Origin: Clostridia bacterium UC5.1-1D2
Lineage (GTDB): Bacteria > Bacillota > Clostridia > Lachnospirales > Lachnospiraceae
Direction of reading: 5' to 3'
Length of the DNA: 46,680 nucleotides
NCBI GenBank assembly: GCA_001304855.1
Contig: BBZN01000034.1
Span: 1 to 46,680 of the forward strand
The translations under genes and the position numbers were made by a program. Of the stretch, positions 40,341-46,680 are shown one piece after another. The notes under the pieces were generated by a model that saw only the letters and a list, made by a program, of their open reading frames with translations, did no database searches and was not told where the DNA came from. Position 1 is the first letter of the stretch, and the number at the start of each line of letters is the position of its first letter.

Positions 40341-41506
40341 GTGAATATTGAACAAGCCACCCGTTACTATTATGATTATCTCATTGAACTGCGCCGCCAC
40401 TTCCATGCTCATCCAGAGGTCAGTGAACAAGAATATGAGACCAGCAAACGGATTAAGCAGGAACTGGACATTATGGGAATTCCCTGGCGTCCCTGCGGCC
40501 TGGACACCGGTGTTCTGGCGGAGATTCATGGCGGCCGTCCCGGCCGGACAACACTGCTTAGGGCCGATATGGATGCCCTGGCAGTCAGGGAGGAGACGGG
40601 ACTTCCCTTTTCCAGCCAGGCGCCGGGGGTGATGCATGCCTGCGGACATGATTGCCACACAGCCTCACTCCTTACTGCAGCCCGAATTTTAAAGGATATG
40701 CAGGAGGAACTCTGCGGCACTGTACGCCTGGCGTTCCAGCCGGCGGAGGAGACTGCAGAAGGCGCAAAAGCTATGATTGGCCAGGGGGCGCTGGAAGGTG
40801 TTGACAGCTGCTTTGCCATCCATGTCTGGTCTGATATTGCTGCGGGAAAAGTTGGCCTGAATGTGGGCCCTCAAATGGCTGCGGCCGATATGTTTACAAT
40901 TGACATTGAGGGCAAGGGAGGACACGGCTCTGCTCCCCATCAGGGAACAGACGCTGTCATTGCGGCATGCGCCATGGTAAACAATCTTCAGACTATTGTG
41001 AGCCGGGAAATTGCTCCTCTTACTCCTGCAGTTTTGACTGTGGGAAGGCTGGAGGCAGGGACGCGCTGCAATGTGATTGCAGAGCATGCCAGATTAGAGG
41101 GAACCACGCGGTATTTCACTCCTGATCTGATTCAAAGGTTTCCTGAGATGATGGAGCGGGTAGTTACCATGACGGCACAGACTTTCCGCGCCAAGCGTCT
41201 ATGCGCTATCTACAGGTTATGCCGCCTGCAGTCAATGACAGCCAGGTGGCGCAGCTGGTTCTCAGAGCGGCTGAAACGATTCTTGGTCCCGGCGCAGCCG
41301 GTTCTGTTGAACCGGTGACTGCTGGAGAGGATTTCGCCTATTTTATGGAAAAGGTTCCTGGTGCGGTGGCTTTTGTGGGTGTTGGCGATCCAGCCTGCGG
41401 TGCGGTCTGGCCCCAGCATTCAGGTCGGTTTGTTGTAAACGAAGCCGCCCTGGTTAACAGCGTCAAGCTTTATGTTCAGGCGGCAATGGAATTAAATAAG
41501 AAATGA
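40341..41506 (+). CDS. M20-family amidohydrolase (aminoacylase/hippurate hydrolase type)
   Basis: Zn/Mn-dependent hydrolase cleaving N-acyl amino acids or similar amides in the cytoplasm. Conserved H-A-C-G-H-D-C-H-T-A (nt ~40635), E-E-T-A-E-G-A (~40746) and G-H-G-S-A-P-H (~40920) supply metal ligands and the dimer/substrate residues. GTG 40341 is the start, eight bases after AGGAGG. One break near 41195 (AAGGCG read as AAGCG). Repaired length 388 residues. Last gene of the operon, followed by a terminator. Confidence 0.88.
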
Positions 41507-41514
41507 TTTGAATG

Positions 41515-41555
41515 GAGGGCGCTTGCTGAATTGTGGCAGGCGCCCTCAGAATTTT
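41515..41555 (+). terminator. Terminator of the AprA-like operon
   Basis: Perfect 8-base stem GAGGGCGC/GCGCCCTC with 17-base loop, followed by AGAATTTT. Confidence 0.75.
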
Positions 41556-41926
41556 CCGCTTTTCAGAATTGAAACCGTTTCTTAAAGGGTTCATTGGTTT
41601 GAACGATAATTATGACAAGGCGAAACAAAAGCAGTAATTATTCAGCGGCAATAAAGTAAGGAATGAAATAAGCTGTTTGACATTTCCAGACTCTGATATT
41701 AAAATGATAAAAACAGCTATGTGTTTGTCTGCTTTCGGGGATAAGGACGGAATCAGGAAGTATGGGGATCCGATGTATGGTTTATGGGAAAACCTTATGA
41801 CCTTGGTGCGTTGGGAGCAGCATCGGACTTTTTAGGCAAATGGAAGAGGAAGTTGGCATAGTTTATGGGGAAGCGAAAGAGAGCGGGAATCAAAATTTTG
41901 ATTTGATTTGAAAGGAGAAACGGAAC
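41556..41926. other. Intergenic region with gene remnant
   Basis: About 370 bases, A+T-richer than the operon before it. The first 150 bases hold nothing I recognise; the rest is covered by the possible remnant at 41705-41911. Confidence 0.35.
41705..41911 (+). pseudogene. Possible gene remnant (C-terminal part, unknown family)
   Basis: Pieces of reading frame in different registers: one ending G-D-P-M-Y-G-L-W, then F-M-G-K-P-Y-D-L-G-A-L-G-A-A-S-D-F, then R-Q-M-E-E-E-V-G-I-V-Y-G-E-A-K. Together they read like the C-terminus of a small flavodoxin-like or reductase protein, interrupted by more than one shift and without a start. It could be a decayed gene or a casualty of the base losses. Confidence 0.3.
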
Positions 41927-42343
41927 ATGACGACATCCAATATAAAGGCTGTTATCCAATGGGATATTCATAAAGTCTGGGAAACGGTATCAGCAGTTGA
42001 GCGTTATGATACGTGGAGAAGCGATGTGATCAAAACAGAATTTAAAGGTGAAAAACAGTTTACAGAATACATTAAAAATGGTTATTCAACTACGTTTACG
42101 GTTACTGTGGCTGAACCGAACAGACGCTGGGAGCTTGACGTGGAAAACAGCCATATAAAAGGACACTGGATGATTGTATTTGCGTCCAAAGGCAGTGAAA
42201 CAGAGATCGATTTTACCGCGTGTGCAGCTGCGAAACAGCTTTCTACGAGACCGGTCGGTAAAAGTATATTTGAACAAACGTATTTGAAAAAGGTGCAGGC
42301 ACAATTTATAACAGATTTAAAGAAAGCTGCCTGCTGTACATAA
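41927..42343 (+). CDS. SRPBCC (START/polyketide-cyclase-like) protein
   Basis: 138 residues, intact. The I-x-W-D-I-H-K-V-W-E-T-V-S opening, W-E-L-D-V strand and C-terminal amphipathic helix (K-K-V-Q-A-Q-F-I-T-D-L-K) fit the ligand-binding SRPBCC fold. Such proteins bind small hydrophobic molecules; the ligand is unknown. Start follows AAAGGAG. Only 41 bases upstream of the AbiH-like gene on the same strand. Confidence 0.75.
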   Translation: MTTSNIKAVIQWDIHKVWETVSAVERYDTWRSDVIKTEFKGEKQFTEYIKNGYSTTFTVTVAEPNRRWELDVENSHIKGHWMIVFASKGSETEIDFTACAAAKQLSTRPVGKSIFEQTYLKKVQAQFITDLKKAACCT

Positions 42344-42384
42344 TATGAAAACAAAAAATCAGCAATACAAGAGAGGAGATTCAT

Positions 42385-43318
42385 TTGAATAAGCTTTTTA
42401 TAATAGGGAACGGATTTGATATGGCCCATGGTTTACCTACAAGCTATAATGATTTTCGGGAATATTTAATAAAAGAATATCCCGATGCGGATGAGTATCA
42501 TACTATGGCGCCTGGTTGCAGATTAGGTCATCACGGGGAGGAGGTATATGATAACGATGAAGTGGCAGGATATTTGTTAAATCTTATTTCCCGCGCCAAT
42601 GGTGAAGATTGGCGGGATTTGGAATCTTCTCTTGGACAACTGGATTTTGACGATGACTTCGACGATTTGCCGGAGCAATTAGACAGGGACGGCGAAGTAA
42701 ACTACTTTCACGGAGCTTACTTAAATGAGGATTTAGCTTCCCAGTTAGAAGGCTGCGTGCCTATGATACTGAATTATTTTTCTGACTGGATTAATACGGT
42801 TGACTTAAATATTGCAAAGCCAAAGCCGGCATTTTGTAAATTAATCGATAAAGATAAGGATTTATTTTTAAATTTTAATTACACGAAAACATTGGAAAAG
42901 GTATATAAAGCCAGAAATGTGTGTCATATACACGGGGTCCAGGGCGGTGAATTAATGTTGGGCCATGGAGAAGAAGATGACTTATACGGCGAAGATAAGT
43001 TCAGCCGGCACATAGGCAGCGAAGATGGTCTGGAACGTATCCACAGAATATTGCGCAAGGACACACAGCGTGCAATTAATCTGCACAGTGGTTTTTTCAA
43101 AAATATTGGAGTGCAGAATATTGAGGAGATATATTCTTACGGATTTTCCTTCAGCAATGTGGATTTAGTATATCTGGAAGAGATATTTAAATATATAAAA
43201 ACTGAAAAATGTGACCTGGTATATACATAAGTATAACGAACCTGAATTGAAAAAAATAACAGTGCTTTTGAAGTCGTTGAATTTCAATGGTTTGGTTGAT
43301 GTGTTTGATGTACCGTAA
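42385..43318 (+). CDS. AbiH-family phage abortive-infection protein
   Basis: The opening F-I-I-G-N-G-F-D-M-A-H-G-L-P-T-S-Y is the signature of AbiH-like proteins, and L-N-F-N-Y-T-K-T-L near nt 42870 and C-H-I-H-G near 42922 are also typical. Start is TTG 42385, behind GAGAGGAG. A break near 43221 creates a stop at 43230; adding two bases (TG within CTGTGG) restores about 30 further residues ending V-D-V-F-D-V-P at 43318. Repaired length 311 residues. A+T-rich relative to the rest of the window, suggesting recent transfer. In lactococci AbiH stops phage growth by an unknown mechanism. Confidence 0.8.
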
Positions 43319-43332
43319 TTAGGGGCGGAAAA

Positions 43333-43369
43333 CCCCTTATGGATCTCTTGCTGTGAATTCCATAAGGGG
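43333..43369 (-). terminator. Terminator of the BFD-like ferredoxin gene
   Basis: Perfect 11-base stem CCCCTTATGGA/TCCATAAGGGG; on the minus strand it is followed by TTTT. Confidence 0.75.
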
Positions 43370-43397
43370 CTCAAAGCTGGCAGATAGTTTACCGCCT

Positions 43398-43571
43398 TCA
43401 GCTTAATTCGTCTATTATTGCCTGGACATCATCAAGGCATCCGCCGCATGCATTCCCGGCGCCCGTAGCTTCCTGTACCTCTTCTAAGGTTTTTGCCCCG
43501 GACTCGATGGCATCCTTAATCATACCACGGGTGACGTCATTGCAAAAGCAAACTGTTTCATTGGGATCCAT
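43398..43571 (-). CDS. BFD-like [2Fe-2S] protein
   Basis: 57 residues. C-F-C (C-x-C) followed about 34 residues later by C-G-G-C (C-x2-C) is the BFD-type [2Fe-2S] motif, as in bacterioferritin-associated ferredoxin and NirB/NifU modules. The start is ATG 43571, seven bases after AGGAGGT; an upstream in-frame GTG overlaps that site. Monocistronic with its own terminator. Probably an electron carrier or Fe-S scaffold; the partner is not in the window. Confidence 0.85.
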   Translation of the reverse strand: MDPNETVCFCNDVTRGMIKDAIESGAKTLEEVQEATGAGNACGGCLDDVQAIIDELS

Positions 43572-43657
43572 AAGACACACCTCCTAATAATGGTATTATG
43601 TGCGATTTGGATTAAGATATGTATGGAAAGTCAAATACATATCTTAAAAAATAATAG

Positions 43658-43686
43658 TTGACACTTTCAGAATGATATGGTATTAT
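43658..43686 (+). promoter_or_regulatory. Promoter of tRNA-Trp
   Basis: TTGACA, 17-base spacer, TATTAT, ending 29 bases before the tRNA. Confidence 0.7.
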
Positions 43687-43715
43687 AACTGAGGTTTGAA
43701 AGAGCAATACTACTT

Positions 43716-43786
43716 AGGGGAATAGTTCAATGGTAGAGCAGCGGTCTCCAAAACCGTAGATGGGGGTTCGAGCCCCTCTTCCCCTG
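43716..43786 (+). tRNA. tRNA-Trp (anticodon CCA)
   Basis: 71 bases. Acceptor AGGGGAA/TTCCCCT pairs fully; anticodon loop CTCCAAA contains CCA; T-arm GGGGTTCGAGCCCC is intact; discriminator G. The 3' CCA is not encoded. Confidence 0.95.
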
Positions 43787-43820
43787 CTGACTATTTTAGC
43801 GAATAGCCCAACCCGAATGA

Positions 43821-43863
43821 AGCCAGAAAAGCCTTTATAGCAAAGGTTTTCTGGCTTTTTATT
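43821..43863 (+). terminator. Terminator after tRNA-Trp
   Basis: Long stem AGCCAGAAAA.CCTTT / AAAGG.TTTTCTGGCT with a short loop, followed by TTTTTATTTT. Confidence 0.8.
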
Positions 43864-43933
43864 TTATTGCTTTCTTCAGCTATATTCCGGGCCGGTTTAA
43901 TTCAATATCATGCTTACAACATCACCCGTTCTT

Positions 43934-44224
43934 TTAGGTTACTTTTCGGGTTACAACATATTCGCCAGTTTTTGTCTGAGCAATTATAAACTGGCTGTAA
44001 GAAGTTCCCGATGATTCATAAGATGTGGCGCTTGTTTCGCTCTCGGGTGTGTGTACGTTTGCTGAAATTTTAGTCAGTAAACAGACGCCGCGGCTGCCGG
44101 CAGTCCATTCTCCCCAGGGTTGTATTTTGAATTTATCGTCTGAACAGAAAGCAGAGAGATAGTTGACGGTTCCGTCTACGGTATACGGTGTTGAATTACT
44201 GATATGAACTTTAGAATAAGCCAT
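43934..44224 (-). CDS. Hypothetical beta-rich small protein
   Basis: 96 residues from ATG 44224, which follows AAAGGATG at a good distance; an ATG at 44236 would overlap that ribosome site. Rich in Ser, Thr, Tyr and Val with alternating strands, one pair of cysteines, no signal peptide and no membrane helix. It opens Y-S-K-V-H-I-S-N-S-T-P-Y. I do not recognise a family. A small all-beta binding or toxin-like protein is a possibility without direct support. Monocistronic, minus strand. Confidence 0.6.
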   Translation of the reverse strand: MAYSKVHISNSTPYTVDGTVNYLSAFCSDDKFKIQPWGEWTAGSRGVCLLTKISANVHTPESETSATSYESSGTSYSQFIIAQTKTGEYVVTRKVT

Positions 44225-44500
44225 ATATTTACACATCCTTTCAAATTTTTGAAGCTTGTCAGGCTTCCAAAGTAGTATATGCTACGATTGGGAATGTGTG
44301 AAAATACCTGCCGGGCCGGGGGATGCCGGCTTCGGAATGTGAGTGAAAGCTCAGTAATATTATGGTATTATAGTCTGAATTTTGCTATAATATAGTTCCG
44401 GCAGACACAGATAATCGTTCCTGCCGGTTTATCGGAGGCGCACAGGGAAGCAGTTATGTTAAAATGAAGCCAGAAGGGCAATTAAAAAGGAGGAAATCAG

Positions 44501-44743
44501 ATGGAACGGAAGGTAAAGAAGATATTTGAAGCCCAGGATAACATCCAGGCGGAGATGGTTTTGGAGGCGTTGCGCAACAACCAGATACCGGCTTATAAGA
44601 AGGGCGTAGGATCTGCCGATATCATGAACATCTATGGCGGCAATTCCTTCTACGGGGAGGATATATATGTTGCGGAGGAAGACAGCGCCAGGGCTGCCGA
44701 GGTTCTGCTGGGAATGGGACTGGAAGCTGCCGAATCCCGGTGA
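44501..44743 (+). CDS. DUF2007-type small protein
   Basis: 80 residues, intact. The pattern (opening K-I-F-E-A-Q-D-N-I-Q-A-E-M-V-L-E-A-L-R and ending in a helix rich in Ala/Glu after Y-V-A-E-E-D) fits the DUF2007 family of putative signal-transducing proteins with a ferredoxin-like, GlnB-related fold. Start follows AAAAGGAGG. Role unknown. Confidence 0.8.
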   Translation: MERKVKKIFEAQDNIQAEMVLEALRNNQIPAYKKGVGSADIMNIYGGNSFYGEDIYVAEEDSARAAEVLLGMGLEAAESR

Positions 44744-45067
44744 GGCGCCGGGGGGATGCTTTGCTCCGGTAGTTTGTGCGAAGTACGGGGCAAAGCAGCT
44801 CTCTGGGGAGAAGAACGAACCGTACCATTTATTTTTATCCCTTGAACTTTATTAAATAAAGCAAACATCTTGAATCTCTTCAAAATATCCCTTTCATGCC
44901 TAAATGAAACAACTATCTAAAAACACGATAATGGTTAACAAAAATAGATATAAGCGGACTGCGGCAATTTTATGGTATACTAGCTGCAACCATTTATGTG
45001 CGCATATGGAAAACATGTGTCCATTGCAAAAATACATGTATGGAATATCTACAGAGAGGTGACGATT
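44744..45067. other. Intergenic region before the ABC substrate-binding protein
   Basis: A hairpin GCTTTGC/GCAAAGC (44758-44796) lies just after the DUF2007 gene without a T-tract. Farther on the sequence is A+T-rich; TATACT at 44976-44981, preceded by TATGG, is the best -10 candidate, with no clear -35 box. Confidence 0.4.
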
Positions 45068-46651
45068 ATGAAAAAAGCAAAGAAAATGTTGGCTCTGGCC
45101 CTGGCTGCAGCGATGGCGGCAGGAGGCTTAAGCGCCTGCAGCTCAGGTTCCTCGTCAGGCGGTAAGGAGAGCGCAGGCAGCGCAGCTTCTGCCGACGGCT
45201 TACAGGCAGCCGAGGGCGGCTCAGTTTCTTCCAGGGATATCCTGAGAGTGGCTCTGACCAGTGAACCCCCGTCTTTATCAACCTGTGACCATGATTCCCT
45301 GATCTCGGTGGGAATGAACATGCTGACGTTCAATGGCCTGGTGCGCATTGACAATGCAACTCTGATGCCGGAGCTGGATCTGGCAAGCGAGTACACAGTG
45401 GAGAATGAAGTGGACTGGATCTTCAAGTTAAGAGAAGGCGTTAAATTCCACAACGGCGATGATTTTACCGCGGAGGATGTAGTTGCATCTCTGGAGTATG
45501 CCAAATCCATTCCGGCCTCCACTACATATACCAGCAATTTCAAGAGTATTGAGGCTGTTGACCCCTATACGGTAAAGATTACAACCAATGAACCCTACGC
45601 AGGACTTCTTTACGACCTTGGATACCATTTCAACTGGATCCTTCCCAAGGGACTCATTGAAAGCGGAAACGATTTCAACGAAAACCCCGTAGGCACAGGC
45701 CCATATAAGCTGGTGGAGTGGGTGTCCGGAACCAGCCTGACCTTTGTGGCTAACGAGGAATATTTCGATACGGAGCGGGCCGCCAGGATTAAGAATCTGG
45801 AGTTTACCATTATCCCTGAGGGGGTATCCAGAGCCATCGCCTTGGAGGCGGGAGAGGTTGACTTCGTGTGGGAGACTAACGGAGCGGATGCGGCCAGCCT
45901 GTTCAACAATGCGGATGTAAAAGTTGAGGAGGTGGAATCTGTTGACAATGTTATCCTGTTTATGAACAATGACATTGCGCCCTTTGACGATGTAAACTTC
46001 CGCCGGGCGATCGCCTGCGCCATCAACCGCCAGGATATTATTGACGGCGCCCTCAGCGGTTACGGTGTAGTAAATTACTCATCCATCTCTCAGGGGCTGT
46101 GGGGCTCCACCAACAAAGACCAGCTGGAATACAACCTGGATAAGGCCAAAGAGTACCTGGCAGCCTGGGGCGGAGATCCGGCATCTGTTAATTTCCCGAT
46201 TCTGGTAACGAACGAGACCAGAGTTGCAGTTGCCACCATCATTCAGAGCAACCTGGCGGAGCTTGGCATCAGCGTACAGGTGGAATCCATGGATACGGCT
46301 ACCTATTTTGAGAAGTGGGCCAGCGGCGACTACACAGGCCTTCTGGCTTCCTGGTCGCCTTCCAATGCGCTCACCTATGTACAGCGCTATGTGACAGACA
46401 GACGCAACCAGTACAAGGGTTCCTACAATAACCCCGACATGGACGCTATGATTCTGGATGCACAGAGCACACTGGATGACGATGCACGTATGGAGAAGAT
46501 AGAGGAGATTGTTTCTACTGTAAATCAGGACGCACCTCAGATTTCATTGTTCCAGTCCGTATGGCTGAGAGCGCACGACGCGAAGCTTCAGGGCGTTGTA
46601 CTCAGCGGAACCGGTTATACCTCCTACAATGAGATGTATTGGGCCGATTAA
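45068..46651 (+). CDS. ABC transporter substrate-binding lipoprotein, peptide/nickel (family 5)
   Basis: 527 residues, intact. Lipoprotein signal peptide with lipobox L-S-A-C, Cys24 being the anchor, then a Ser/Gly-rich linker and a full SBP_bac_5 (DppA/OppA/NikA type) domain, with the typical F-K-L-R-E-G-V-K-F-H-N-G-D motif near nt 45424 and R-R-A-I-A-C-A-I-N-R near 46000. Binds peptides, nickel complexes or similar solutes outside the membrane. ATG 45068 follows GAGAGGTGA. The permease and ATPase genes are presumably beyond the right edge. Confidence 0.92.
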   Translation: MKKAKKMLALALAAAMAAGGLSACSSGSSSGGKESAGSAASADGLQAAEGGSVSSRDILRVALTSEPPSLSTCDHDSLISVGMNMLTFNGLVRIDNATLMPELDLASEYTVENEVDWIFKLREGVKFHNGDDFTAEDVVASLEYAKSIPASTTYTSNFKSIEAVDPYTVKITTNEPYAGLLYDLGYHFNWILPKGLIESGNDFNENPVGTGPYKLVEWVSGTSLTFVANEEYFDTERAARIKNLEFTIIPEGVSRAIALEAGEVDFVWETNGADAASLFNNADVKVEEVESVDNVILFMNNDIAPFDDVNFRRAIACAINRQDIIDGALSGYGVVNYSSISQGLWGSTNKDQLEYNLDKAKEYLAAWGGDPASVNFPILVTNETRVAVATIIQSNLAELGISVQVESMDTATYFEKWASGDYTGLLASWSPSNALTYVQRYVTDRRNQYKGSYNNPDMDAMILDAQSTLDDDARMEKIEEIVSTVNQDAPQISLFQSVWLRAHDAKLQGVVLSGTGYTSYNEMYWAD

Positions 46652-46680
46652 GCAAACAGCATTTTAAACACAGAAGGGGG

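Noticed and set aside
314..43318. Programmed ribosomal frameshifting as the cause of the many broken frames
   Set aside because: The breaks lack slippery heptamers and following structures as a class, occur several times in one gene, and all need an added base. Sequencing error explains them better.
1..46680. CRISPR array, prophage or insertion sequence
   Set aside because: No regularly spaced repeats, integrase, transposase or structural phage genes were seen on either strand.

Overview
The window looks like the chromosome of an anaerobic, Gram-positive Clostridia, most likely a Lachnospiraceae of the Enterocloster/Lacrimispora/Hungatella type. This is inferred from the roughly 50% G+C, AGGAGG ribosome sites, sigma-A-like promoters, the mcsA-mcsB-clpC operon, oxygen-defence flavoprotein FprA, anaerobic sulfite reductase genes and a small protein of a type seen in Lachnospiraceae. 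No phage, IS element, rRNA or CRISPR array is present; there is one tRNA (Trp).

The reading frames are broken at about 53 places in about 23 of 40 genes. Wherever the intact protein can be reconstructed, the break is a net loss of one (rarely two) bases, mostly in short homopolymers, and housekeeping genes such as clpC, radA and asnB are hit. I read this as sequencing/assembly error. Most genes are therefore annotated as one full-length CDS across the breaks, with approximate break positions given.

Layout. 1-313: intergenic with a large imperfect palindrome. 314-5626: cell-surface genes (D,D-carboxypeptidase; secreted glucosaminidase; membrane-anchored cohesin-like protein). 5898-10864: zinc-ribbon/LRR membrane protein, FprA, XRE regulator, diguanylate cyclase. 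10953-14258 (minus): permease and asparagine synthetase. 14672-25449: MgtE, then MobA-MobB fusion, Crp/Fnr regulator, asrABC-like siroheme reductase, a nitrate-reductase-like molybdoenzyme with ferredoxin and NAD(P)H oxidoreductase partners, and a TDT anion channel. Together these could carry nitrate or sulfite respiration/assimilation, with the regulator acting through a palindrome at -41.5 of the asrA promoter. 25791-28103: CheW and a methyl-accepting chemotaxis protein. 28321-33006: GntR regulator heading mcsA-mcsB-clpC (protein arginine phosphorylation and proteolysis). 33120-36165: small conserved protein, RadA, and two unknown genes, the first behind two LexA-type boxes. 36663-41506: an uncharacterised operon of AprA-like flavoprotein, two-cluster ferredoxin, APC permease and M20 amidohydrolase. 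41927-44743: more A+T-rich accessory stretch with SRPBCC protein, AbiH-like defence protein, BFD ferredoxin, tRNA-Trp, an unknown protein and a DUF2007 protein. 45068-46651: peptide/nickel-type ABC substrate-binding lipoprotein, probably the first gene of a transporter operon running out of the window.

The best candidates for undescribed biology are the AprAB-like/APC/M20 operon, the combined nitrate/siroheme-reductase module with its operator, the GntR-for-CtsR replacement, and the LexA-boxed unknown gene.
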